Shown: one piece after another, positions 1 to 8,105 of the stretch
How positions within the stretch are numbered: position 1 is the stretch's first letter
Layout: every line of letters starts with the position of its first letter
Source of the DNA: Verrucomicrobiota bacterium
GTDB lineage: Bacteria > Verrucomicrobiota > Verrucomicrobiia > Limisphaerales > JACRJZ01
Assembly: GCA_022711695.1 (NCBI GenBank)
Contig: JAKLEJ010000022.1
Location: 1-17,246, forward strand
Direction: 5' to 3'
Length of the DNA: 17,246 nucleotides
Program-made: the position numbers and the translations under genes
The notes under the pieces: generated by a model
Database searches by the model: none
Seen by the model: the letters and a program-made list of their open reading frames with translations, nothing else
What the model was told of the DNA's origin: nothing

Positions 1-399
1 ATGGGCGGCCTGCTCAAGGTCATGCCCTTCCTCGGCGTGGCCTACATGATCGGCGGCATGAGCGGCCTGGGCCTGCCCGGCCTGGCCGGGTTCATCGCCG
101 AGATCCAGGTCTTCGTCGGCGCCTTCAAGGACGCCTCCTGGGGGCACCGAATCATGACCGTTCTGGCGGCCTCGAGCGTGGTCACCAGCGCCGTCTATCT
201 CCTGCGCGCCCTCACCCGGATGCTCTACGGCCCCATGAAGGACCCCCATCACGAGCACCTGACCGACGCCACGTTCGTCGAGCGCGTGCCCCTGGTCATC
301 CTGGTGTTCCTGCTGGCCTTCAGCGGCATTCTGCCGGGCTGGATGAACCGCATGATCGAATACTCGCTGGCGCCGGTGATGGCCCAGTTGGGACGCTGA
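1..399 (+). CDS. nuoM: NADH-quinone oxidoreductase subunit M, C-terminal part (first locus, 5'-truncated by window edge)
   Basis: This is the last ~132 residues of an antiporter-like, proton-pumping membrane subunit of respiratory complex I. The reading frame is open at base 1, and the opening Met-Gly-Gly-Leu is an internal segment of the family, so the true start lies before the window. The conserved GLPGLAGFIAE stretch at residues 24-34 of the fragment matches the GLPG.xGFxGE motif near the end of NuoM, followed by hydrophobic helices and a short hydrophilic loop rich in His (PHHEH). The stop is TGA at 397-399. The gene is followed after 31 bases by nuoN, the usual last pair of a nuo operon. 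It differs clearly from the second NuoM in this window, whose matching motif reads GLPGLNGFVGEF. NuoM is favoured over NuoL because nuoN follows directly. Confidence 0.9.
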   Translation: MGGLLKVMPFLGVAYMIGGMSGLGLPGLAGFIAEIQVFVGAFKDASWGHRIMTVLAASSVVTSAVYLLRALTRMLYGPMKDPHHEHLTDATFVERVPLVILVFLLAFSGILPGWMNRMIEYSLAPVMAQLGR

Positions 400-430
400 G
401 GGCAACGGTTTCCAGAATCCCTTTTTGTCT

Positions 431-1867
431 ATGCTTGAACAACTCCACGCCATCTCCAACGAGCTGCTCCTGGTGGCGCTCGCCTTTGCGGTGGTCTCGA
501 TCGGCCTGCTGCGCGGACGCTCCGACGGCCGAGCCGAGGTGGTCGTCACCGCCCTGGGCCTGAGCGCTCTTCTGGCGGCCGATCTGCTCGCCGTCTTTCC
601 CGCGGTCAAAGTCTTTGGCGACACCTACTACGCCGGCCCCGTCGAGAGGGTCTTCAAGTGCGTGTTTCTTCTTTCGGGGATTCTCACCGCCCTGCTTTCC
701 TGGCCCGGATCGCAAAAGGCGCCGCTGCTGCCTTCCGACAAGATCGGCGAGCACCTCGGGCTGATGCTGCTCTCGATCGTCGGCATGTGCTTCCTGATTT
801 CGGCCCGCGAACTGGTGTTGCTCTATGTGAGCCTGGAGCTGGTCACCATCCCCCTGATCCTGCTGGTGGCTTTCAACCGGCACGAAGTTCGCAGCGCCGA
901 AGCCGCCATCAAATACGTCCTGTTTTCCGCGCTCTCCTCGGGAGTGCTGCTCTACGGCCTCTCGCTGGTCTATGGCATGACCGGCACAACTTACCTGGCC
1001 GACCTCGCGCCCAAACTGACCTTGGGCCTGCTTCCGGCCGTGGCCCTGGTGCTGGTCATGGCCGGCGTCGGCTTCAAGATCAGCGCGGCGCCCTTCCATC
1101 TGTGGACGCCCGACACCTACGAAGGAGCGCCGCTGCCGGTGACCACCTTCCTGAGCGTCGCTTCCAAAGCCGCCGGGTTCGCCCTTTTCTACAAGGTCAT
1201 CGCCGTGGCGTTCGCGTCGATGCCCGACTCGATCCTGCTGATCCTGTGCGTGCTGGCGACGCTGACGATGACCTTCGGAAACCTGGTGGCCCTTTACCAG
1301 ACGAACATGAAGCGGTTCCTGGCCTTCAGCAGCATCGCCCAAGCCGGCTACCTCATGGTGGGCCTGGCGAACACCGAAGCCCTGGGCCTTTCCAGCGTGC
1401 TTTACTACCTGATCGTGTATCTCGTCTCCAATGTGGCCGCCTTCGGGGTGGTCTCCTATATCGCCGCGGCCACGGGCAAGGAAGACATGCGCGACTACGT
1501 GGGCTTCTCCATCACCAACCCCAAGCTGGCGGCGGTGATGATGCTGGCCATGTTCTCGCTGGCGGGCATTCCGCCGCTGGCGGGTTTTCTGGGCAAATTC
1601 TACCTCTTTGCCGCGGCGGCCCACAAGGGGCTCTACTGGCTGGTGTTTGTGGCGGTCGTCAATGCCACCATCTCCCTCTTTTACTACCTCATGGTCTTGA
1701 AGTGGATGTACCTGGTCCGGCCGGAACAGGGACGCGACTTCCCGCGGGTGTCGGTTCCCGCGGCCGGGTGGGTGGTGCTGGGCGTCACCAGCGCGGTCAT
1801 GCTGTTGATCGGCCTCCTGCCCCAGGTGCTGCGCTGGACGGAGACGGCCGCCACCGCGGGCCTTTGA
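431..1867 (+). CDS. nuoN: NADH-quinone oxidoreductase subunit N (first locus)
   Basis: A 478-residue polytopic membrane protein, about the usual NuoN length. NuoN is one of three antiporter-like subunits of complex I that move protons across the inner membrane. Visible family marks are the helix-5 glutamate in SLELVTIPLILL (about E136) and the helix-7 lysine in VGFKISAAPFHLWTPDTYEG (about K216, with the broken-helix HLWTPD sequence). A third is MKRFLAFSSIAQAGYLMVG around residues 295-315. I chose the ATG at 431. A TTG two codons earlier (425) is possible and would add only two residues. No convincing Shine-Dalgarno site precedes either start. It ends the first nuo locus and is followed by a convergent efflux operon on the other strand. 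Confidence 0.95.
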   Translation: MLEQLHAISNELLLVALAFAVVSIGLLRGRSDGRAEVVVTALGLSALLAADLLAVFPAVKVFGDTYYAGPVERVFKCVFLLSGILTALLSWPGSQKAPLLPSDKIGEHLGLMLLSIVGMCFLISARELVLLYVSLELVTIPLILLVAFNRHEVRSAEAAIKYVLFSALSSGVLLYGLSLVYGMTGTTYLADLAPKLTLGLLPAVALVLVMAGVGFKISAAPFHLWTPDTYEGAPLPVTTFLSVASKAAGFALFYKVIAVAFASMPDSILLILCVLATLTMTFGNLVALYQTNMKRFLAFSSIAQAGYLMVGLANTEALGLSSVLYYLIVYLVSNVAAFGVVSYIAAATGKEDMRDYVGFSITNPKLAAVMMLAMFSLAGIPPLAGFLGKFYLFAAAAHKGLYWLVFVAVVNATISLFYYLMVLKWMYLVRPEQGRDFPRVSVPAAGWVVLGVTSAVMLLIGLLPQVLRWTETAATAGL

Positions 1868-1871
1868 GCCG

Positions 1872-1897
1872 CCCTGCTCGCCTTCAAGCGAGCGGGG
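1872..1897. terminator. GC-rich hairpin between convergent genes, possible terminator
   Basis: CCCTGCTCGC (1872-1881) pairs with GCGAGCGGGG (1888-1897) around a six-base loop, CTTCAA. All ten pairs form, one of them a G-U wobble in RNA. It starts five bases after the nuoN stop and lies between nuoN and the convergent efflux pump gene. The position suits transcription termination, but neither side has a run of T that a classical intrinsic terminator would need. It could act with Rho, as a 3'-end stabiliser, or have no role. Confidence 0.45.
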
Positions 1898-1966
1898 ACT
1901 CCCCGTAATTCCAGGGCGACCCCGCCGTGCGCGGCGCCGCCGGACTTTGGCTCTGGATTCCAGGAT

Positions 1967-4900
1967 TCAGCCAACCGCCGCGGGCGCTTCCGCCGCGCGT
2001 CTTGCCGAACTGAGCCCCAGGCGAACAGCGACGTCCTCCAGCAGAGAATAGACCACAGGAGTGACCACCAGGGTCAGCAGGAGGCAAAGGCTCTGTCCGC
2101 CGATGACGACGATGGCGGTGGCGTGGCGTTCCTCGGCGCCCGGGCCGGTTCCCAAGGCCATCGGCAACATGCCGGCGACGAGGGTCAGCGTGGTCATCAG
2201 AATCGGGCGCAGCCGGTCGCGGTTGGCCTGCAGGATGGCGGGCAATTGCTCCAGGCCGGCGGCGCGCAGCTTGTTGCTGTGGTCGATCTGCAAAATGGCG
2301 TTCTTCTTCACCACCCCGAACAGAACCAGGATGCCCAGGGCCGAATAGAGGTTGATGGTGTTGCCGGTCAGCCAAAGCGTCAGCAGGGCAAAGGGCACCG
2401 AAAGCGGCAGCGAAAGCAGGATGGTGAAAGGATGGACGACGCTCTCGAACTGAGATGCCAGGATAATGTACATCAGCGCCACCGAGAGCAGAAAGGCCCA
2501 AAGAAACTCGCGAAAGGTGCTCTCCATTTCCCGGGCCTTGCCGGAGACGCGCGTCGAGTAGGTCGAGGGCATGTTCAACTCGGCGGCGGCGGCCCGGACC
2601 GCCACCAGCCGGTCGGCCAGGGCATAGCCGGGGGCGATGGCGGCGCGCAGGTTTACCGCCCGCTGCCGGTCCAGCCGGTCGATGCGCGAAGCCGCCTCCG
2701 CCGGACGCAGGCGCACCAGGTTGTCCAGCCGCGCCAGTCCGCCGTCCTGGCGGGACACGTAGAGCCCCGCAATGGCGTCGGGGTCGTTGCGGGCGCCTTC
2801 GCTCAGCCGCAATTGCACATAGTAGTCCTCGTTCATCGAGGGATCGCGATAGCGCGACACTTTCTGCTCGCCTCCGACCATGAGCCGCAAGGCCGTGGCA
2901 ATGTCCGACGTGTCCACTCCCAGCTTGGCGGCGCGGTCGCGATCGATGTCCACGCGCAGTTCCGGCTTGTCCAGTCGCAGGGTGATGTCCGCATCGAGCA
3001 ATCCGAGTTCCGGGGCCCGGCGGCGCAGCGTGTCCGCGTATTCGGCCAGGCTTTCGAGCTCCGGACCGAGCAGGGCGAAATCGATGTCATAGTTGGGGAC
3101 GCCCACATTGATGGTCTGGGGATTGCGCACGGAGGCCCGGATGTCGGGGTAGGCTCTCAATCGACGGCGGACCTCCTGGATGACCTCGCGCTGGCTGAAG
3201 TTGCCCTGGAAGGCCCGCCACGGCCGGCTCTGCAGAAGCCGCCGCCAGGAGAAGACGCGTTCCTTGTGCGGGATCAGGCGGACGTAGTAGCGGGCGGCAT
3301 TGACGCTGCCCAGGGCGCTGCCCCCGCCGATGGAGGCCAGCACCAGTTGAATGCCTTTGACGGCGCGCAGTTCCTTCTCGATCTGCAGCGCCACCTCGGT
3401 CATGGCGGCGAAACTGGCCCCCTCGGGCGCCGTGACGCTCACGTCGAACTCGCCTTCATCGACGTTGCTGGGGATGTACTCCTGGCGCACTTGCCGGTAG
3501 AGCGGAATCGAGCTCGCAATGGTCAGCAGCGCCAGCAGCGCCACCGCCGCCCGATGCCGCATTGACCAGCCCAGCACCCAGGCGTAGGCCGCGTCCAGGT
3601 GGCGATAGAAGCCGCGCCGGGACCGGGGCCCCGCCTCGCCGCCGTCGCGGCCGTTCCCGCGCAGCAGCCGCGCGCTCATCATGGGCGTGAGGGTGAAGGA
3701 CACCAGCAGGCTCACCATCACCGCCGCCGCCGCGGTGATGCCGAACTGAAAGAGGAACCGGCCCGAGATGCTCGACATGAACGAAACCGGCACAAAGATC
3801 ACCACCAGGCTGAAGGTGGTGGCCATGACCGCCAGGGCGATTTCCGCCGTCGCCGCCCGGGCCGCCTCGAACGCGCCCATCCTTTTCTCCTCGATGAACC
3901 GGAAGATGTTCTCCAGCACCACGATGGCGTCGTCGATCACGATCCCCACCATCAGCACCAGCGCCAGCATGGTCACGCTGTTGAGGGTGAAGCCCATCAG
4001 TTTCATCATGCCGAAGGTGGCGATGACCGAGGTGGGAATGGCCACGCCGGCGATGACCATGGCCCGCCAGTTGCGCATGAAGGCCACCACCACCAGGCAG
4101 GCCAGGATGCTGCCCAAAATCAGATGCCGCTTGATCTCGTGCAGCGCCTCGTAGATGTAGCGGGACTGATCGCGGATGACCACCAGGCTGACGTCGCTCG
4201 GGAGGCGGCCTTCGATCTCCGCCAGTCGGGCCTTCAGTCCTTCGATGACCGCCACGGTGTTGGCCCCCGACTGCCGGCGCACCTCGAGGGTCACGGTGGG
4301 CTCGCCGTTGAGCAGCGCCAGCGAGCGCTGCTCCTTGGTTCCATCCTCCGCCCATCCGAGGTCGCGCACCCGGATGGGGGAGCCGTTGCGCGTGGCCACC
4401 ACCAGGTCGTTAAACTCGCGCGGGTCCGCGATTCGCCCCATCGTCCGCAGCACGTGTTCTCGCACCGGCGTGGTCACATTCCCCCCGGGCACGTCCGCAT
4501 TCTGCCGCACGATGGCGTCCCGCACCGCGGTGATCGGAATCTGGTAGGCCGCCAGCCGGTCGGCATCCACCCACACGTTGATGGCCCGCTCCAGCCCGCC
4601 GACGATCTCGACTTCGCCGACCCCGAGCGAGCGCTCGAGCTGGATCTTGACGATCTTGTCCGCCATCTCCGTCAACTCCCGCCGCGCCCGGTTTCCGGTT
4701 AGCGCCAGGGTGAGCACCGGGGACAGGTCGTTGTCGGACTTGACGATGACCGGCGGATCGGCCTCGCGCGGCAGCTCGCCCACGGTGGCAAAGACGCGAT
4801 CCCGCACATCCTGGGCGGCGAGGTCGATCTCCCGCGTCAGCTCGAAGGTCACGATGATCATCGAGATGCCCTGGCGGTTGATGGACCGCAGCTCCTTGAT

Positions 4901-5131
4901 GCCTTCGATGGTGTTGAGGGCCTCCTCGAGCGGCTGGGACACAAGCGATTCCACCTCCTCGGGGGCGGCGCCCGGCAGGGTAGTGGTGACGCGGACGGTG
5001 GGCAGATCGACCGCCGGGAAACGGTCCACGCCCAGGCGGAAATAGCCGGTGGCCCCCACCACCACGAGCGAAAGCGCCAGCATCGCCGCGAACACGGGCC
5101 GCCGGATGCAGATGTCAGCGAGCTTTTGCAT
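1967..5131 (-). CDS. RND-family multidrug efflux pump permease (HAE1/AcrB-MdtB-like)
   Basis: A 1054-residue inner-membrane pump of the resistance-nodulation-division family, which exports drugs or lipophilic compounds by proton antiport. Its length matches AcrB-type pumps. It has the N-terminal signature RPVFAAMLAL, a large periplasmic porter domain, and helix 4 with paired acids in GIVIDDAIVVLEN (D400 and D401). A second half follows, with a lysine in helix 10 in FGVVKKNAIL (about K943). These are the proton-relay residues of hydrophobe/amphiphile (HAE1) pumps, as opposed to metal pumps. The start is the ATG at 5131 (MQKLADICIRR). The frame stays open upstream to 5278, but that stretch overlaps the adaptor gene and lacks family likeness. 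The gene begins 22 bases after the adaptor stop, so the two form an operon. No strong ribosome-binding site is seen. The substrate cannot be told from sequence. Confidence 0.95.
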   Translation of the reverse strand: MQKLADICIRRPVFAAMLALSLVVVGATGYFRLGVDRFPAVDLPTVRVTTTLPGAAPEEVESLVSQPLEEALNTIEGIKELRSINRQGISMIIVTFELTREIDLAAQDVRDRVFATVGELPREADPPVIVKSDNDLSPVLTLALTGNRARRELTEMADKIVKIQLERSLGVGEVEIVGGLERAINVWVDADRLAAYQIPITAVRDAIVRQNADVPGGNVTTPVREHVLRTMGRIADPREFNDLVVATRNGSPIRVRDLGWAEDGTKEQRSLALLNGEPTVTLEVRRQSGANTVAVIEGLKARLAEIEGRLPSDVSLVVIRDQSRYIYEALHEIKRHLILGSILACLVVVAFMRNWRAMVIAGVAIPTSVIATFGMMKLMGFTLNSVTMLALVLMVGIVIDDAIVVLENIFRFIEEKRMGAFEAARAATAEIALAVMATTFSLVVIFVPVSFMSSISGRFLFQFGITAAAAVMVSLLVSFTLTPMMSARLLRGNGRDGGEAGPRSRRGFYRHLDAAYAWVLGWSMRHRAAVALLALLTIASSIPLYRQVRQEYIPSNVDEGEFDVSVTAPEGASFAAMTEVALQIEKELRAVKGIQLVLASIGGGSALGSVNAARYYVRLIPHKERVFSWRRLLQSRPWRAFQGNFSQREVIQEVRRRLRAYPDIRASVRNPQTINVGVPNYDIDFALLGPELESLAEYADTLRRRAPELGLLDADITLRLDKPELRVDIDRDRAAKLGVDTSDIATALRLMVGGEQKVSRYRDPSMNEDYYVQLRLSEGARNDPDAIAGLYVSRQDGGLARLDNLVRLRPAEAASRIDRLDRQRAVNLRAAIAPGYALADRLVAVRAAAAELNMPSTYSTRVSGKAREMESTFREFLWAFLLSVALMYIILASQFESVVHPFTILLSLPLSVPFALLTLWLTGNTINLYSALGILVLFGVVKKNAILQIDHSNKLRAAGLEQLPAILQANRDRLRPILMTTLTLVAGMLPMALGTGPGAEERHATAIVVIGGQSLCLLLTLVVTPVVYSLLEDVAVRLGLSSARRAAEAPAAVG

Positions 5132-5153
5132 GAGGTTCAGCCCGTCGGACCCG

Positions 5154-6461
5154 TCACTGTCCGTCGGCGCGGTCCGGAGTTCCCGGATCGGAGCGCGCGA
5201 CCTTCGGGGCCGGGCCTGGCCCGACCGCCACCCGATGCCCGTTCTGCAGATTGCCGGGATCGAGGATGATCTCTTCACCGGCCGCCAGGCCGCTGCGCAC
5301 TTCCACCCAGTCGGCCCCGTGGTCGCGCGTGGCGATGCGCCGCTCGACCGCCTTTCCGTCGCGGATGGTGAAGGCTTTCTCGATGCCCGAGAAGGTGGCC
5401 ACCGCGTTGGTGGGAATGATCAGCGCCGGCGAGTCCGGCGTGGTGACGATTTCGGCCCGGGCGAAATAGCCGGGATGCAGCCGTTCGTCGTGCGGGATGT
5501 CCGCTTCCACCACCAGCATGCGGTTGTCGTTCAAGGCGGGGCTCAGGCGGCAAACCCGGTTCGAGAACGCCACAGCCTCGCCCTCGACGCGGAATCGCAG
5601 CGCCTGCCCCACGCGCACCTGGGGAGCGTCGCGCTCGGACACCTCCACCCTCAGGCGCAGAGGATCCAGCCTCACCAGCGTCAGGATCGGCGCCCCAACC
5701 GCCAGGTACTCGCCCACGCTGGTCTGCCGGGCCTGCACGCCGCCATCGAACGGGGCGGTCAGGGTGGTGTCGGCCAACTGTTGCCGGGCGATGGCCAGTT
5801 CGGCGCGCCGCTGCGCCGCCACCGCCTGCTTCTGCCGGGTGGTCTCGATCGCGTCCTGGTGGCGGTTTAAGGCCACCAGGTAGGCCGACCGGGCGGTGTC
5901 GAATTGCGAATCCGAGATCAACTTCTCCTTCAGCAGGCTCCGGGCGCGCTCGTGAGCGGCGCTGGCCTCATCCAGCACCGCCCGCGCCTCCTTGACGGCG
6001 GTGATGCTTTCCGGATCGATCCGGTCGCTTTCCCCGGCCAGCGGCAAACCCAGGGCGGCGCGCGCCTGCGCGAGGGCGGCCGCGGCCTGCTGCACCTTCA
6101 GTTCGTAGTCCACCGGCTCCATCGCCGCCAGAACATCTCCGCGCCGCGCGCGACTGCCGATATCCACATGGATCTCCCGCACGCGCCCCGGGACCTTCGC
6201 GCTCAGCGTCGCCTGCTCGAACGCCGCCAGCGAGCCCAGCGCGATGACGGTTCGCTCGATTCGTTTTTCGAGGACACGAGTCGTCCGCACCTGTCGCGGC
6301 GGCGGCGCCGGCTGGCCGGCGCCGCGCGCGCCCGGCGCGCCCTCCCGGTTGTCGTTGCAGCCGGCCAGCGCCGCCGCCAGCCCCGCGGCCAGCAGCCAGC
6401 CGGGCGCTCCGACGCGCCCGGTCCGTCTCCGCAGCCAGGCATATGTCAAACAAGGTCTCAC
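5154..6461 (-). CDS. RND efflux periplasmic adaptor (membrane-fusion protein), lipoprotein
   Basis: A 435-residue adaptor that would join the inner-membrane pump to an outer-membrane channel. The N-terminus has a basic stretch (LRRRTGR), a hydrophobic core and the lipobox LAGC with Cys35, so it should be exported and lipidated. A Pro/Gly-rich linker follows. Next come a barrel-sandwich half (SAKVPGRVREIHVDIGSRAR, about residues 87-106), an Ala/Glu/Arg-rich coiled-coil hairpin (about 120-230), the second half beginning LTAPFDGGVQARQTSVGEYL, and beta-barrel domains to the C-terminus. The start used is a GTG at 6461. A TTG four codons inside (6449) is an alternative, and no ribosome-binding site decides between them. 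It is the first gene of the pair with the pump, and no TolC-type gene follows. Confidence 0.92.
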   Translation of the reverse strand: MRPCLTYAWLRRRTGRVGAPGWLLAAGLAAALAGCNDNREGAPGARGAGQPAPPPRQVRTTRVLEKRIERTVIALGSLAAFEQATLSAKVPGRVREIHVDIGSRARRGDVLAAMEPVDYELKVQQAAAALAQARAALGLPLAGESDRIDPESITAVKEARAVLDEASAAHERARSLLKEKLISDSQFDTARSAYLVALNRHQDAIETTRQKQAVAAQRRAELAIARQQLADTTLTAPFDGGVQARQTSVGEYLAVGAPILTLVRLDPLRLRVEVSERDAPQVRVGQALRFRVEGEAVAFSNRVCRLSPALNDNRMLVVEADIPHDERLHPGYFARAEIVTTPDSPALIIPTNAVATFSGIEKAFTIRDGKAVERRIATRDHGADWVEVRSGLAAGEEIILDPGNLQNGHRVAVGPGPAPKVARSDPGTPDRADGQ

Positions 6462-6613
6462 GGCTTTGCCGGCTCAATCTGCCAGAAGCGACCCGATTTG
6501 CCGAATGAATTTTCGCATGGCGCTCTTTCTGCGGCGCTTCGGATCGAGACGGGCCGCATTTCAGGCTTGAGCTTCGGGGGCCAAACCCGCAAAAGGAGGC
6601 CCTGGGATTTCGC
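6462..6613. other. Divergent intergenic region between efflux operon and oxidoreductase
   Basis: These 152 bases separate two divergently read genes and must hold the promoters of both. I found no convincing -35/-10 pair on either strand and no clear operator. The only solid element is the Shine-Dalgarno sequence near its right end. A 14-codon ATG reading frame on the - strand (about 6519 down to 6475) ends just before the adaptor start. It is too short to call. Confidence 0.5.
6592..6599 (+). promoter_or_regulatory. Shine-Dalgarno sequence for the Gfo/Idh/MocA gene
   Basis: AAAGGAGG is a near-perfect anti-16S match, but it sits 14 bases before the ATG at 6614, longer than the usual 5-9. No in-frame start lies closer to it. 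The downstream Tat signal begins exactly at 6614, so the start is kept in spite of the spacing. Confidence 0.6.
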
Positions 6614-7978
6614 ATGAAGACCAACCGCCGCCTATTCCTCAAGCAGGCCGCCGGAGCGAGCCTGGCGCTTTCCGCGCTTCCGCTCCTGGGAGCGGAAAGC
6701 CCCGTCCGCAAGTATCGCACCGCGCTGATCGGCTGCGGCTGGTGGGGCAACAACATCCTGGGCGAAGCCATGGCCAGCGGCCAGTGCCGCATCGCCGCCC
6801 TGTGCGACGTGGACCAGCGACACCTGAACCGGACAAAGGAGCGGGTCAGCCGGGAAACGGGGGAAACCCCGGCCGGCTATCGCGATTTCCGCGAGATGCT
6901 GGAGCGGGCCAGGCCGGAGATCGTGATCGTGGCCACGCCCGACCACTGGCATCCGCTTCAGACCATCGCGGCCGTCCGCGCGGACGCGCACGTGTATGTC
7001 GAGAAACCCATCAGCCACACCGTCCGCGAGGGCCGGGCCATGGTCAACGCGGCGCGGGAGGCCGGCAAGGTGGTGCAGGTGGGAACGCATCGGCGCATCT
7101 CCCCCCACAACGTCAGCGCGCGCGAGTTCATCCGGTCGGGGAAGCTGGGCAAGCTGGGAATGGTGCGGGCCTTCGTGCACTACGGCGGGGGCGGCCCGGA
7201 GAAGCCGTTGCAGAACGCCGAGCCCCCCAAGGAGCTGGACTGGGATCTCTGGTGCGGCCCGGCCCCGCTGCGCCCTTACAATGGCGGCCCGGACCTGGCC
7301 AATCCCTGGCGCGGCGCCATCCACCCGCGCGGGTTCCGCTCCTACCTCGACTATGCCAACGGCACGCTCGGGGATTGGGGCATCCATTGGCTGGACCAGA
7401 TCCTCTGGATCACCGGCGAGAAATGGCCCAGCAAGGTCTCGAGCGTGGGCGGCCGCGCGATCAAGGGCCCGCCCGTCCTCACCGCCGCGGAACAGACCAG
7501 CGACGCCCCCGATCACCAGGTCGCCTACTTCAAGTTCAGCGAGTTCGACGTGGCCTGGGAACATCGCCAGTTTGCCGCCAACCATGCGGAAAAGGGAGAG
7601 AACGTGGGCTGCTATTTCTACGGAGTGGAAGGCACGCTGCACCTGGGTTGGCAGAAAGGCTGGACCTTCTACCCGGCCGACGGCTCGAAGCAGCCTATCC
7701 AGCAGGCCCCGCAGCTCAACAAGCCCGACGACCAGAACATCAAGGAGCTCTGGGCCGATTTTCTGCAGGCCATCCGCACCGGGGGTCGGCCAGTCTCGGA
7801 CATCGCCGAGGTGCATCTCTCGACCAACGTGGCCCTGCTGGGCATGCTCAGCTACAAGCTGGGCCGGAGCATCGAGTGGGACGGCCGCACCGAGGAGTGC
7901 GTCGGCGACGCCCAGGCCTCCCGGCTCCTGAGCCGGACCTACCGCAAGGGCTGGGAATACCCCCAAAGCCGGGTTTGA
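6614..7978 (+). CDS. Gfo/Idh/MocA family oxidoreductase with twin-arginine signal peptide
   Basis: A 454-residue NAD(P)-dependent oxidoreductase; members of this family act on sugars, inositols and related polyols. Residues 1-27 form a Tat signal: twin arginine in NRRLFLKQ (R5, R6), a hydrophobic stretch, and a likely cleavage after LLGA. The Rossmann domain follows with GCGWWG (G40, G42, G45), then VATPDHWH (about 106-113) and the hallmark VEKPISH (about 129-135). The C-terminal part has GDWGIHWLDQILW, typical of the exported bacterial subgroup common in Verrucomicrobia and Planctomycetes. The Tat signal implies folding with cofactor in the cytoplasm before export. The substrate cannot be assigned. 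The gene stands alone: it is divergent from the efflux operon and 127 bases upstream of nuoA, so a link to complex I is not shown. Confidence 0.93.
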   Translation: MKTNRRLFLKQAAGASLALSALPLLGAESPVRKYRTALIGCGWWGNNILGEAMASGQCRIAALCDVDQRHLNRTKERVSRETGETPAGYRDFREMLERARPEIVIVATPDHWHPLQTIAAVRADAHVYVEKPISHTVREGRAMVNAAREAGKVVQVGTHRRISPHNVSAREFIRSGKLGKLGMVRAFVHYGGGGPEKPLQNAEPPKELDWDLWCGPAPLRPYNGGPDLANPWRGAIHPRGFRSYLDYANGTLGDWGIHWLDQILWITGEKWPSKVSSVGGRAIKGPPVLTAAEQTSDAPDHQVAYFKFSEFDVAWEHRQFAANHAEKGENVGCYFYGVEGTLHLGWQKGWTFYPADGSKQPIQQAPQLNKPDDQNIKELWADFLQAIRTGGRPVSDIAEVHLSTNVALLGMLSYKLGRSIEWDGRTEECVGDAQASRLLSRTYRKGWEYPQSRV

Positions 7979-8018
7979 TGCCGCGCCGCCGCCGGGGATT
8001 TGAGGATTCGCCGGCGCC

Positions 8019-8059
8019 AAGCCGTCAAGATGGGCCGCAGGCGGGCGGCTTGACGGTTT
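8019..8059. repeat. Inverted repeat upstream of nuoA (stem-loop or operator)
   Basis: AAGCCGTCAAG (8019-8029) is the reverse complement of CTTGACGGTTT (8049-8059) with one G-T wobble, separated by 19 bases. A further CCGC/GCGG pairing lies inside the loop (8035-8038 with 8045-8048). As RNA it would form a hairpin 40 bases past the oxidoreductase stop and could end that transcript, though only three T follow. As DNA its right arm contains the candidate -35 of the nuoA promoter, so it could also be a regulator site. Confidence 0.5.
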
Positions 8060-8077
8060 GGGCGGGGACTGTATGGT
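8050..8077 (+). promoter_or_regulatory. Candidate sigma70-type promoter for the second nuo operon
   Basis: TTGACG (8050-8055, 5 of 6 to the -35 consensus) is followed after 16 bases by TATGGT (8072-8077, 4 of 6 to the -10). Transcription would start near 8084, giving a leader of about 22 bases before the nuoA ATG at 8106. This would rule out the in-frame ATG at 8073 as a start. The call is from base matching and position only. Confidence 0.45.
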
Positions 8078-8105
8078 GGGGCAGCGCGCCGAGCGCAAGC
8101 AATTG

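Noticed and set aside
1..3. ATG at the first base as a true start
   Set aside because: The protein from here begins in the middle of the NuoM fold, about 130 residues from its end. The frame is simply cut by the window edge.
320..1624. Long open frame (434 codons) on the - strand opposite nuoN
   Set aside because: Its product is rich in His, Gln, Arg and Gly with no domain likeness, as expected for the antisense of a GC-rich membrane-protein gene. nuoN on the + strand is unmistakable.
2123..4702. Long + strand open frames opposite the RND pump gene
   Set aside because: The compositions are low-complexity (Gln/His/Gly/Arg-rich), and the - strand RND reading has every family motif. These are GC-driven shadows.
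5132..5278. Upstream extension of the RND pump (49 extra residues)
   Set aside because: It would overlap the adaptor gene by over 120 bases and has an Arg/Ser-rich non-family sequence. MQKLADICIRRPVF is the usual N-terminus.
6475..6519. Leader-peptide-like 14-codon frame before the adaptor gene (- strand)
   Set aside because: It has no ribosome-binding site and no regulatory codon runs or attenuator hairpins. A frame this short is expected by chance.
6632..8098. A 488-codon - strand open frame opposite the oxidoreductase gene
   Set aside because: It overlaps a clear Gfo/Idh/MocA gene, shows no recognised fold, and spans the intergenic region and promoter of nuoA.
8058..8105. Earlier nuoA starts (TTG 8058, ATG 8073)
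   Set aside because: The extra residues (MVGQRAERKQL) do not resemble NuoA N-termini, and they overlap the likely -10 region.
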